21,514 bases of DNA from DATARH01 sp035935235 (GCA_035935235.1 DASYXG010000123.1:1-21514); one strand, 5' to 3'; counted from the first letter of the stretch, positions 6,546 to 14,050 are shown. The notes: generated by a model not told the origin, from the letters alone. Translations and numbers: made by a program.

Positions 6546-7047
6546 ATGGACAGGGCGGAATATCTCAGTGCTGTCAACGAGTTCTTCTATCAAGGCGAGG
6601 TGCTGGCAAGGCGAGGTGCTGGGCGAAGCGTTCTTCGGGCGCTGTATCGAGCTCGAGATCGATCCGGTGCGCCGTTACAAATGGGCCAATCTCCAACAGC
6701 TTGAAACCGAAACGAAGGCGAAGCTGCGCCCGTTCCTGATGCGGCTCGGTCTGAGCATTGCGGAAAACGACGTAAGCGCTCAAATCGAGGAGTTCACCAA
6801 GGGGTTCGCAAAAAAGCCCTGGGGTCAGCTGATGGGGGAGATTGCGGGGATCACTGATATGTATCTGGATAAATTTCGCGAGATTGCAGCAGCCGCCCCG
6901 GCGGGTGAGCGCGACATGGCGCAGGCGATGGTCGCGCACGAGACCGCGCTCAATAACTTCGCCAAGCGCGAGCTAGCGGGAGACGCGGCCAATTCTCTCA
7001 GCGAGGTGATCGCCCAACTCCATTGGCCGATCGCGCCACCCACGTAA
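6546..7047 (+). pseudogene. Hypothetical helical protein gene, frameshifted by a 16-bp tandem duplication
   Basis: The natural start is ATG 6546, preceded by a good ribosome binding site (ggggaagagg), reading MDRAEYLSAVNEFFYQGEVL. The 16-bp word CAAGGCGAGGTGCTGG occurs twice in direct tandem, at 6591-6606 and 6607-6622. With both copies the ATG frame leaves the conserved-looking frame and stops after about 50 codons. With one copy removed the frame joins ...FFYQGEVLGEAFFGRCIELE... and gives a clean 161-aa protein ending at TAA 7047. An intact frame beginning at TTG 6529 reads through, but its first 27 or so residues look like out-of-frame translation. The protein is helix-rich and has Glu/His positions (EVLGEAFF, MVAHETAL) loosely like ferritin-like folds; that fold guess is weak. 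It is convergent with the next gene, 6 bp away. Confidence 0.75.
6591..6622 (+). repeat. 16-bp perfect tandem duplication
   Basis: CAAGGCGAGGTGCTGG is present twice back to back (6591-6606, 6607-6622). Sixteen is not a multiple of three, so the duplication shifts the reading frame of the gene that starts at 6546. Confidence 0.95.
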
Positions 7048-7053
7048 GCAAGC

Positions 7054-8253
7054 CTACCTGAACATCCGGCCCTGCGGCGGCAAGCCCATCAGCATCTGGC
7101 CGACCGTTTCGAAATGGATTGGGCGGCCCTGGCCCTGCTGGGTCCCGGCGTGGATGTCGCGCATCCGCCGTTCGAGCGGGTTGCTCTCGAAAATCGCCCC
7201 GGCCCCGGCGGCATGGTAGACCGTCGCCACCACATCGCGCGCCTGATGGATCGCCCAGGTCGAGGCCAGGCGCAATTGCGGGTGGTGCTCGGCGCTGATC
7301 TGCCCGGTGCGCTGAGCATCGTCCCACATCTCGGCCACGACCCCGCGCAGATAGGCGCGCGCCGACCGTAGCTTGGCCTCGGATTGCGAGACTTGGCTTT
7401 GGATCACGTTGTTGGTGCGCAGCGTATCCTTGGCGCCACGCGGGATCTTGTCGCGGGCGATCTCGATGAACGCGTCGTAGGCGCCGCGGGCGATGCCGAG
7501 CGACACGTGGCTGAAGCTCATCGCGTAGATCATGCCGCTGGTGAACTGGTAGAGCGGCCCCTTTTCGCGCCGCTCCTCGGCGTTGTCGCGGATCGCGGTG
7601 CGCGCGTCGGGCACGAAATGGTCCTTCAGCTCATAGCTGTCGCTGCCGGTGCCGCGCAGCCCCAGCACTTGCCAGTTGTCGATGATCGTCGCCTCGGATT
7701 TGGGCACGATCATCGTCCGGGTGATCTGCCGACCGTTCGCGCCGAGGCGGGGGCTGCCGTCTGCCTCGAACACCGGGCAATGCGCGCCGAGCCAGCTCGC
7801 ATGCCGGCTGCCGGTGGCGAAACCCCAGCGCCCGGTGGCGCGGTAGCCGCCCTCGACCGCGACGCATTTGCCGGCGCCCGGCAGCTCGGGGCCCCAGGCG
7901 AGGATGCCGCGCGGCCCGCCGAACACCTCGACCGCCATTTCATGCGAGAGATAGGGCGCGGTCATCGAGCAGCCGGAGTTCTGGCCGAGGCACCAAGCGG
8001 TGCTGCCGTCTCCCTGCGCGAGGATTTCGAGGACGGCGGTGTAGGTCAGCGGGTCGAGCTCGCCGCCGCCGATCGATTTCGGCAGCAGCATCTTGAAGAT
8101 GCCGCGCTCCACCATCGCCTCGACCACGGGCTCGCAAACCTGGCGGTGCTTTTCGATCTCGTCGCCGGCTTCCTTCAGCATCGGCACCAGTTCGCGCGCG
8201 CGTTCGAGGTAATCCTGTCTTAGCGCCGCATCGGTAACACTGCTGCCGTCCAT
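7054..8253 (-). CDS. Acyl-CoA dehydrogenase-fold flavoprotein, probable group D flavin monooxygenase
   Basis: This 399-aa protein has the three-domain acyl-CoA dehydrogenase layout: N-terminal helices to about residue 110, a beta domain to about 220, and a C-terminal four-helix bundle. Features include STAWCLGQNSG near residues 84-94, GRWGFATGSRHASW at 141-154, and NWQVLGLRGTGSDSYEL at 193-209. GxRGTGS and the ending RRMRDIHAGTQQ are typical of the monooxygenase branch (HsaA, DszC and HpaB/HpaH-like relatives), which use reduced flavin and O2 rather than desaturating acyl-CoA. The start is ATG 8253, with GGGAGGA just upstream; an in-frame opening to 8334 lacks such support. A partner flavin reductase is not seen in the window. 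The substrate is unknown; aromatic or sulfur compounds are typical for the branch. Confidence 0.85.
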   Translation of the reverse strand: MDGSSVTDAALRQDYLERARELVPMLKEAGDEIEKHRQVCEPVVEAMVERGIFKMLLPKSIGGGELDPLTYTAVLEILAQGDGSTAWCLGQNSGCSMTAPYLSHEMAVEVFGGPRGILAWGPELPGAGKCVAVEGGYRATGRWGFATGSRHASWLGAHCPVFEADGSPRLGANGRQITRTMIVPKSEATIIDNWQVLGLRGTGSDSYELKDHFVPDARTAIRDNAEERREKGPLYQFTSGMIYAMSFSHVSLGIARGAYDAFIEIARDKIPRGAKDTLRTNNVIQSQVSQSEAKLRSARAYLRGVVAEMWDDAQRTGQISAEHHPQLRLASTWAIHQARDVVATVYHAAGAGAIFESNPLERRMRDIHAGTQQGQGRPIHFETVGQMLMGLPPQGRMFR

Positions 8254-8405
8254 CGCCGCTTCCTCCCGCGAGTCCTGCCTATTGTGACGGCATCGCGGCG
8301 CGTTGTGAAATGCCGAGCGCGCATGCGCCGCCATACGCGCGGACGATTACACGGCCCGCCGATCCGCCGCGGCCGCGAACGTTGACGGCTAGGCGGTCAC
8401 AATCC

Positions 8406-10577
8406 CTACCCGACGAGATGCGATGCGGCCGTGGCAAGGCGATCCGCCGGCGCATTCTCATCGACAACGCGCGATGCCGGCAATGTCACGGTGACGGTTG
8501 TTCCACGGCTCTTCTCGCTCTGGATGTGCAGGGAGCCACCGTGAAGCTCGGCAAGCTTCTGGGCCAATGGCAGGCCTAGGCCGGTGCCTTCATATCGGCG
8601 CGTATGGCCGGAGTCGACCTGGCCGAAAGGCTGGAGGGCGATGTCGATTTCCTCGGCGCTCATGCCGTGCCCAGTATCGCGCACTTCGAAGACGATAGAC
8701 CCATCCTGGCCGCGGTGGGCGGCGACCACAACAGAACCGCCGCGCTCGGTAAATTTGAGCGCGTTGGAGATGAGATTGAGGAGGATCTGCTTGAGCCGCG
8801 TCGAATCGCAAATGAGAAGCCCCAACGGGCCTTGGATTTCGGTCGACAACCTAATCTCGGCGGCGACCGCGTGACTACGCATCAAAGTGACTGTGCTTTC
8901 GACGATCGCCTGAGGGTCGATCTTTTCGTCGTCGTGGAGCTCGAACTTTCCGGCGTCGACCTTGGCGAGGTCGAGAATGTCGTTGATGACGTTATGGAGG
9001 TGCTCACCGCTTTGATGAATGAGCCTGATGTACTCAATCTGCTCGGGCTCAAGCGGCCCGCGGATGCCGAGCTCGAGGGACTCCGAGAAACCGATGATAG
9101 CGTTCAATGGCGTGCGCAGCTCGTGGCTCATATTCGCGAGGAATTGCGATTTGGCCATATTCGCCGCCTCAGCCGCTTCCTTCGTCTCGCGGAGAAGACT
9201 TTCCGAGCGGACCTGCTCGGTAATGTCGCGTCCAGTCCCGCGATATCCTAAGAAGCGACCGGCCGAATCAAAGAACGGGTTCCCGCTGACCGAGGCCACC
9301 CCCTCGCGCCCAACGCTGTTCTTCCAGGTATAGACAAAATCGCGAAAGGGTTCGTGGTGTTCTAGCAGGTCAAAGTGATCGTCCCATCTGACCCCCGTGT
9401 TGCCGGACGCCGCAGCGATTTCCTTGCGGCTGCGCCCGACCAGGTCGCGCGGCTGAAATCCGAAGGTGCCAATTCCTTCGGAGAGGTAGCTGAACCGATG
9501 ATCTACATCCGTCTCCCAAAACCAGTCGGAAGAAGTCATCGCAAAGTCGCGAAAGCGGTCTTCGCCGCGATGAACGCGCCAGAATTGCACACCGAGAACG
9601 CGAAAGAGGACGGCAAACCCGATTCCGACAGCGAGAGCGGCGATCAGGATCATCATCGACTGTTGGCGCCACGGTGCGAGGGCATCGGCCTCGGAGACGC
9701 CGACCGTGACGACCAATGGATATTCGGGGATCGGCCGGGTCGCGATAAAGTGCGCGACGCCACTTATGTACCCCGGTGTTCGAAAAGTTCCGCCGCCCAC
9801 TGCGACCGATTTATACCAGCCGGACTTGGCCGATATTTGGGTCCCCATCATGCTTTCGAGATGGGGATACCGGGCCAGCAGTGTTCCGTCATCGCGAAAC
9901 AAGGCGATAGCCTGCCCATTATGCGGCGCGACCTGATGATAGAAAGACTCGAGATAGTCTGCTTCGATGACGGCGGCGACAATGCCTAAGAGTCTGCCGT
10001 CAGGGCCGCTAATCCGGCGCGTCAGCAGAATTACCCAATTACCGGTGATCCTGTTGATGATCGGCACGCCGATAAAAGCGCGCGGATTATCATGCGTGTG
10101 CCAATAGACGTAAAAATCTCGATCCGAGACGTCCATCGGAAGCACGGGCCAACTGCGTGAAGAATTGATGATTTTCCCGTTGTCATCGAGCAAGGCGATC
10201 GCATTGGCTTGGGGAAGGCTCTCCAGTCGATCGAGTAGGTAGCGATGTATATCTTCCGTCGCCATCTTGGATCTGAACTGGTCGACATCCGAGATCCCCG
10301 CGCCCAATACCATCGCTCGGGTTTCTCGCACGACAAGATCAACCGCCTGAAACGAGCGCGCCACCTGCTCGCCGAGCATGACTGCGGAATCCGTCAGGGC
10401 ATTTTCGGTGTCGGCCACACGCTCGTCGTGGAGAACGCGGATCCCGGCAAAAGCAGCCAGAAGCGTTGTCGCGATCAGGACGAGGCTGAGAAAGCGGAGA
10501 CGCCGCTGCTCGGGCGAGCGGAGGCGAAGCCGCGCGGCGCGCAGCGTCAGCTCCCTGATAACCTTCGGCTTGAGCAT
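8406..10577 (-). CDS. Membrane-bound PAS sensor histidine kinase with Cache-like periplasmic domain
   Basis: The protein is 723 aa from ATG 10577; a TTG at 10613 would add 12 residues. The order is: transmembrane helix about 29-48; periplasmic region about 50-305 that looks like a double Cache/PDC sensor (AIALLDDNGKIINSS, DVSDRDFYVYW, ...IGVPIINRITGNWVILLTRRI); second helix about 307-329; PAS domain about 340-458 (SSDWFWETDVDHRFSYLS ... GYRGTGRDITE); then HisKA with phospho-acceptor H485 (MSHELRTPLN). The HATPase domain follows, with N601/N605 (NLISN), DTGHG at 634-638 and GTGLG at 664-668. All kinase boxes are intact. There is no receiver domain and no response regulator gene in the window, so it is an orphan kinase. 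Cache domains usually sense small organic acids, amino acids or related ligands. Confidence 0.9.
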   Translation of the reverse strand: MLKPKVIRELTLRAARLRLRSPEQRRLRFLSLVLIATTLLAAFAGIRVLHDERVADTENALTDSAVMLGEQVARSFQAVDLVVRETRAMVLGAGISDVDQFRSKMATEDIHRYLLDRLESLPQANAIALLDDNGKIINSSRSWPVLPMDVSDRDFYVYWHTHDNPRAFIGVPIINRITGNWVILLTRRISGPDGRLLGIVAAVIEADYLESFYHQVAPHNGQAIALFRDDGTLLARYPHLESMMGTQISAKSGWYKSVAVGGGTFRTPGYISGVAHFIATRPIPEYPLVVTVGVSEADALAPWRQQSMMILIAALAVGIGFAVLFRVLGVQFWRVHRGEDRFRDFAMTSSDWFWETDVDHRFSYLSEGIGTFGFQPRDLVGRSRKEIAAASGNTGVRWDDHFDLLEHHEPFRDFVYTWKNSVGREGVASVSGNPFFDSAGRFLGYRGTGRDITEQVRSESLLRETKEAAEAANMAKSQFLANMSHELRTPLNAIIGFSESLELGIRGPLEPEQIEYIRLIHQSGEHLHNVINDILDLAKVDAGKFELHDDEKIDPQAIVESTVTLMRSHAVAAEIRLSTEIQGPLGLLICDSTRLKQILLNLISNALKFTERGGSVVVAAHRGQDGSIVFEVRDTGHGMSAEEIDIALQPFGQVDSGHTRRYEGTGLGLPLAQKLAELHGGSLHIQSEKSRGTTVTVTLPASRVVDENAPADRLATAASHLVG

Positions 10578-10828
10578 CGCCAGCAATCCGAATTGGTATG
10601 GTGAAGCTGCCAAAACATCGTTGATAATTTCTCAACAATCCGGCTATCCCGGGCCAGAGCGATGCTAGGGCCTACGGTGGCCGCCGTGGGTTTTCCCGGA
10701 GGGATCACGGCGAGTGAGACGCAACTATTTCCAGGTGGCCCGGACGCTCTGCTGCGCGGTGCGCTCACGACAATCTCGTGCAGGTCAGATCGTAACGGCC
10801 TGGCAGCTCCAGGCGGACGATCGCGGCG
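10578..10828. other. Non-coding spacer upstream of the histidine kinase
   Basis: I find no gene I can support here. Next to the kinase start, GTTGA (10620-10624) and TCAAC (10632-10636) form an inverted repeat with a 7-bp A/T-rich centre (TAATTTC). This is a possible operator or promoter element for the kinase, about 43 bp upstream of its ATG. The remainder is GC-rich with no clear motif. Confidence 0.35.
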
Positions 10829-11038
10829 CTATTGGTTGCGCGGCGTCGCGTTAGCGGGGGCGCCGGGTGACGACTTTTCGGCCCGAGGTACTTGATCGTG
10901 CAGTGCCGCGACCTCGCGATCGAGCTTGCCGGCGAGCGCCAGGAGCGCGCGATCGGCGCGATGTCCGCCGGATGTTGGTATGCTAGCCACCCGCCTGCAC
11001 AGGTCGGCCGTCTTCAGGAAGTGCGTCGCTTTTAACAT
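10829..11038 (-). CDS. Small helical hypothetical protein (69 aa)
   Basis: The product opens MLKATHFLKTADLCRRVASI, continues with PTSGGHRADRALLALAGKLDREVAALHDQ, and ends in a disordered tail. The pattern of an LCRRxASIPT helix, a GG turn, then ADRxLLxLAxxLxxE resembles small uncharacterised proteins I recall from Rhizobiales and Rhodospirillales. That supports a real gene despite the short length. The function is unknown; two amphipathic helices suggest a small helical hairpin. The start is ATG 11038 with a weak ribosome binding site; the stop is TAG 10829-10831. It resembles in layout the 52-aa gene at 20992-21150. Upstream, 11039-11173 holds no gene I can support. Confidence 0.55.
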   Translation of the reverse strand: MLKATHFLKTADLCRRVASIPTSGGHRADRALLALAGKLDREVAALHDQVPRAEKSSPGAPANATPRNQ

Positions 11039-11173
11039 GGTTAAGCAGGGTATCCAGCGGCGCAGCGGTACGCAAGACGGCTTGCCGCCGGCCGAAGAGC
11101 AAAGGTGTCGGATGTTGCGCTACGACGTGCGCCGCGCGAAAACGGTCGACGGCGCATGGCAGGAGAATGAGGC

Positions 11174-12163
11174 ATGGCCGATCCGCCAACGGTGATCTCC
11201 GGGCAAGCGGCGCTGGCTAATCCGGACGCTGAAATTGCGCCACGCGAGCGGCTGGTTGTCGTCGACGGATTTCTGCCGGTCGAGTTGGCGACTGCAATGC
11301 GCGAGGACATCGATCGCCATTTCACCGGCCAGCATGCGAATAATCCTAACACCCATCAAATTTGGAACTACCTGTTCGCGCCACAGCTCTCTGCGTACAT
11401 GCAGACCTCGCCGGAGAAGATCATCGACGGCGAACGCATCACCCTCTTCTGCAATGCGCTCAAAGCCTGGTCGATTGGCACGTTGGGGATGGGGCGGGTG
11501 ACTCGGCCTCAGCTCGACTTCCACTCCGCCGGGTGCTCCCAGGGATTTTGCAATGAGCCACGAAACGGACGATTTGCCTTTGTATATTCGCTGACTCGCG
11601 ATGCCAGACGCACCGTCGGGGGCGATACTCTCGTCATGCGCGAGGGCGACCCGTTCCGCGCCCACCTGACGACTCCGGCAACGCAGCATGGTTTCTGTGA
11701 CATCGTCGAGCCGCGGTTTAACCGCCTACTGATATTTGACGATCGACTGATGCACGCCGTCAGCCGGCTCGAGGGGTCGATGGACCCGGTCGAGGGGCGG
11801 TTCGTGTTGTGCGGGCATCTGAGCGAAGCCGGACCGATGATTGGCGGTGCCTTGCCGCCAGACGCGGTCACACGTCCGATCGACTTTTTGCTGAACACCT
11901 TTGCCATCGACGCCGCGGCCCGGATCGCGCTCCATCGCGGCGTCTTATCCATTCGGCTCTTGATCGACCCGAGCGGATCGGTCGCCGCCTGTGACGTGCT
12001 GAACGATCGCGTGATCCATCCCGATCCCGACGATGTCGAGTGGGAGCACCTGCGCGAGGATCTCGTCGAACGGTTCAGGATGTTGAAATTTTCGCCCGCT
12101 ACCAGCGAGACCGTCGTCATTCAGCCGATCGTGTTCGGCGGCGCGCTTCCCCTGCTGGTGTAA
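11174..12163 (+). CDS. 2OG-Fe(II) oxygenase-like protein with C-terminal TonB_C/AgmX-like domain
   Basis: This 329-aa protein starts at ATG 11174 behind AGGAGAATGAGG. Residues about 25-215 look like a 2-oxoglutarate/iron dioxygenase: VVVDGFLPVELATAM at the start, then LDFHSAGC, GRFAFVYSLTRD, GGDTL, NRLLIFDDRLMHAVSRLEG and EGRFVLCGHL. H194 would be the distal His and R209 the 2-oxoglutarate Arg. The proximal site reads H117-S-A rather than HxD, so catalytic competence is uncertain. Residues about 254-325 (HRGVLSIRLLIDPSGSVAAC, WEHLREDLVERFRMLKFSPA, TVVIQPIVFGG) match the strand-helix-strand pattern of TonB C-terminal/AgmX-PglI domains. No signal peptide or membrane anchor is seen, so the TonB-like part is probably a binding module. 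It converges on the DUF6065 gene, 15 bp away. Confidence 0.75.
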   Translation: MADPPTVISGQAALANPDAEIAPRERLVVVDGFLPVELATAMREDIDRHFTGQHANNPNTHQIWNYLFAPQLSAYMQTSPEKIIDGERITLFCNALKAWSIGTLGMGRVTRPQLDFHSAGCSQGFCNEPRNGRFAFVYSLTRDARRTVGGDTLVMREGDPFRAHLTTPATQHGFCDIVEPRFNRLLIFDDRLMHAVSRLEGSMDPVEGRFVLCGHLSEAGPMIGGALPPDAVTRPIDFLLNTFAIDAAARIALHRGVLSIRLLIDPSGSVAACDVLNDRVIHPDPDDVEWEHLREDLVERFRMLKFSPATSETVVIQPIVFGGALPLLV

Positions 12164-12189
12164 CGCCGCGGCGACCCCTCATCGCGGCG
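12164..12189. terminator. Possible bidirectional terminator hairpin between convergent genes
   Basis: CGCCGCG (12164-12170) and CGCGGCG (12183-12189) can pair as a perfect 7-bp stem with a 12-base loop, directly after the TAA of the oxygenase gene and across the TGA of the DUF6065 gene. There is no U-tract on either side, so the terminator role is inferred from position. Confidence 0.35.
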
Positions 12190-12928
12190 TCGGCTTGAAT
12201 TCCTTCAGGGCCAGTTTGGTTCTGTGGTCGGGCGCCGTCGCGCCGCTATGTGTCCGGCCCCGGAAATAATGTTTTTGCCATTCCTGCCGTTGCGCCTCGG
12301 AACCAGGAACCAGCAGGTCGCGCTTGAATGCCTGCCGGCTCTCGGCGTAGGCGGTGTAGCCCTCGTAAACTTCCGGATCGGCGGTCATCGGACGAATCTC
12401 CGGCTCGACCGCTTCGACGAGCCCGCGCGTCACCGGATAGATCATGCAGAACGGCTCATCCCGCTCGAACGCGACCGGCGTGTTCTTGCGGGTGAATATC
12501 CAGTTCATCGTGAAGGTAAAGGGCGCCCAATCGGTCTCGACCACTCCTGTCAGCGGCTGGATCGCGTCCTTGGGCATGTTGAGCGGCCCGGTGACCATCA
12601 GGTCGTAGCCCGGCTCCGTCCGGAACAATGCATGGATGTAAAAGGTCAATATTCCGGTGCCGAAGTGGCTTGCCGCATAGAGCGGCTCGCTCTCCGAATG
12701 GGGAAGGATGCGAACCCCGTCGAGACCGGCCGTCCCGTCCCACTCCGAGGTAAACGGAGCGGCGTTGAGGATCATCCAGCCGTGTGCATTGGCGATGTTC
12801 AACGGCAAGCATCGATAGGCAAAGCCGCTTACATCCCGATATGACCGGTCCATCCAGCCGCGCTCAACCGGCGCGGCGACGATCATCGGCAGCGCCCCTT
12901 CCTTGGTCGGATAGCAGACGAGGCGCAT
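12179..12928 (-). CDS. DUF6065 family protein
   Basis: This 249-aa soluble protein starts at ATG 12928, reading MRLVCYPTKEGALPMIVAAP, with GGGGA 7-8 bases upstream. A TTG opening 21 bp earlier is less likely. The N-terminal half holds IVAAPVERGWMD, YRCLPLNIANAHGW, SEWDG and HFGTGILTFYIHALFRTEPGYDLMVTGPLNMPKD. The second half holds TFTMNWIFTRKNTPVAFERDEPFCMIYPV. This matches my memory of DUF6065, whose function is unknown and whose genes are often near 2OG-Fe(II) oxygenase genes. The convergent oxygenase here fits that habit. No catalytic motif is evident beyond the well-conserved look of the aromatic and proline residues. The C-terminus (GRTHSGATAPDHRTKLALKEF) is basic and probably flexible. 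Confidence 0.75.
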   Translation of the reverse strand: MRLVCYPTKEGALPMIVAAPVERGWMDRSYRDVSGFAYRCLPLNIANAHGWMILNAAPFTSEWDGTAGLDGVRILPHSESEPLYAASHFGTGILTFYIHALFRTEPGYDLMVTGPLNMPKDAIQPLTGVVETDWAPFTFTMNWIFTRKNTPVAFERDEPFCMIYPVTRGLVEAVEPEIRPMTADPEVYEGYTAYAESRQAFKRDLLVPGSEAQRQEWQKHYFRGRTHSGATAPDHRTKLALKEFKPTPR

Positions 12929-12984
12929 TGTATTCCCCGCGCGGGACAACCCCGGATGGTCTGCAAAATCACCGTCGATATCCG

Positions 12985-13000
12985 GCGCAGGTTACTGCGC
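12985..13000. other. Small perfect hairpin downstream of the poly-proline protein gene
   Basis: GCGCAG-GTTA-CTGCGC makes a perfect 6-bp stem with a 4-base loop, 55 bp beyond the stop of the minus-strand gene at 13056. There is no adjacent T-run, so it may be a weak terminator or chance. The rest of 12929-13055 shows nothing clear. Confidence 0.3.
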
Positions 13001-13055
13001 GGCTACGGGTCGTCAACCCTAGGCCCCACCCGTGGCGCCGAGTGGACGGCGCAGC

Positions 13056-13964
13056 CTAATCCGGTATCGGCGGGGGAGGCGGAGGCGGAGGCGGAGGCGG
13101 AGGCGGAGGCGGAGGAGGAGGCGGCGGAGGTGGCGGAGCAGGCGGCGGGCTCAAAACCGGCACGTGTGGCTTCGCGTTTGGCCTGAAGGGGTCGATCGGA
13201 AAGTAGACGTTCTGCTGGTGATGACGGTCACGCAGCGAGTCGTCGTCCCCCAGATGGAAGCGCACGCCGGCCAGCGCAATTGCCTTGCCGGGTCCGCCGA
13301 CCTCGCCGAGGGCGAACAGCGACATGTTCGGAAGCGATTGCCAATGGGGCAGATACTGGGCGTCAAAAGCCTGGGCGAACTTGCCGGCATCGTAGAACGA
13401 CGCCGTGCCGATCTGGAAATCGTCGGTGACGTAGAGTCCGGCATGGAGCTCGACAAACCCGCCGCGATTTACCTGATCGCCGGTCTGGTAACCTGCGCGC
13501 AGGGCGATATCCACCGGCCCGGTGTAGTACTCGCCCTGCACGCCATAATGCTGCAGCGTGGCGCCCTGGGTTCCTACCACCGAGGCGATGACGCCGAGCG
13601 AACCGTCGTTGTTCCGAGTGAATAAGTTGCCCCCGACGCCCCACAAATCATGGTTCCCGCCGCCGCCATACGGGTCAAGCTGGAACCCGAAATCGGGGGT
13701 GATTTGTGTGTCGAACCGACCGATCGCCAACCCGCCGCTGGAGGGTGTTAGATATCCGCCCGCGCCGGCGATATTCCCATTGCCCGTGTTGACTGCCTGA
13801 GCCTCGGCCGATTGCGGGGCAAGGCTCGCCGCAAGTACGGTCGCCATCGCCGTGCTCGACCTGAGCAATAAGCGGATGGCCCACCGAATGTCGGCACGGC
13901 GCGGTCCTCGACCACGCAGAACAGCCCATGCAAGAGTGTCATGGAACTCGCGCGCGTTCGACAT
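13056..13964 (-). CDS. Secreted or outer-membrane hypothetical protein with C-terminal poly-proline tail
   Basis: This 302-aa protein begins with a long basic N-region, a hydrophobic stretch around residues 37-50 and a likely signal-peptidase site after A53-E-A55, so it is probably exported. The mature part has alternating strand patterns (LAIGRFDTQITPDFGFQLDP, GVGGNLFTRNNDGSLGVIASV, QGEYYTGPVDIALRAGYQTG, ELHAGLYVTDDFQIGTASFYD), which suggest a beta-rich, possibly barrel-like outer-membrane domain. The C-terminus is PPP-A-P23-I-P-D, a run of 23 prolines that could span peptidoglycan or act as a spacer. No named family is recognised. The start is ATG 13964; the 38-residue region before an internal ATG is unusually long for a signal peptide, so the true start could be downstream. 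A candidate promoter lies at 14022-14050. Confidence 0.75.
   Translation of the reverse strand: MSNAREFHDTLAWAVLRGRGPRRADIRWAIRLLLRSSTAMATVLAASLAPQSAEAQAVNTGNGNIAGAGGYLTPSSGGLAIGRFDTQITPDFGFQLDPYGGGGNHDLWGVGGNLFTRNNDGSLGVIASVVGTQGATLQHYGVQGEYYTGPVDIALRAGYQTGDQVNRGGFVELHAGLYVTDDFQIGTASFYDAGKFAQAFDAQYLPHWQSLPNMSLFALGEVGGPGKAIALAGVRFHLGDDDSLRDRHHQQNVYFPIDPFRPNAKPHVPVLSPPPAPPPPPPPPPPPPPPPPPPPPPPPIPD
13068..13149. repeat. GGAGGC hexanucleotide microsatellite coding the poly-proline tail
   Basis: Six exact GGAGGC copies run from 13075 to 13110, followed by imperfect units (GGAGGAGGAGGCGGCGGAGG...) to about 13149. On the minus strand all units read as proline codons (CCT/CCG/CCC), so changes by whole repeat units keep the frame and change only tail length. 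Confidence 0.9.
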
Positions 13965-14008
13965 CCTACCTACCGATGCTACTTCGATGAGGACGTTCTA
14001 AACCGGAA

Positions 14009-14021
14009 CGCACTTAGTGCG
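14009..14021. promoter_or_regulatory. 13-bp palindrome, candidate operator at the promoter start site
   Basis: CGCACTTAGTGCG has 6-bp arms around one central base. It lies immediately downstream of the candidate -10 at 14022-14027, where transcription toward 13964 would begin, a typical place for a repressor site. No regulator is identified. Confidence 0.35.
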
Positions 14022-14050
14022 AGGCTAACAAATCTTTCGAGTTACTACAA
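14022..14050 (-). promoter_or_regulatory. Candidate promoter for the poly-proline protein gene
   Basis: On the minus strand TTGTAG (14050-14045) and TAGCCT (14027-14022) are spaced by 17 bp and could be -35 and -10 elements. They lie in the 123-bp gap downstream of metC, about 58 bp from the ATG at 13964. Confidence 0.4.

Noticed and set aside
7384..8223. A 279-codon plus-strand frame opposite the flavin monooxygenase gene
   Set aside because: It is the complement of a clear family member, with biased translation typical of antisense frames in GC-rich DNA.
9375..9989. A 204-codon plus-strand frame inside the histidine kinase gene
   Set aside because: It is antisense to an intact kinase with all catalytic boxes, and has no domain pattern of its own.
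10662..10895. A 77-codon plus-strand frame between the kinase gene and the small helical gene
   Set aside because: It has no ribosome binding site, its Gly/Arg/Pro-rich translation is typical of non-coding GC-rich DNA, and it overlaps the better-supported minus-strand small gene.
13032..13625. A plus-strand frame with a long poly-arginine run
   Set aside because: It is the reverse reading of the poly-proline microsatellite and of the exported protein gene, with no independent support.
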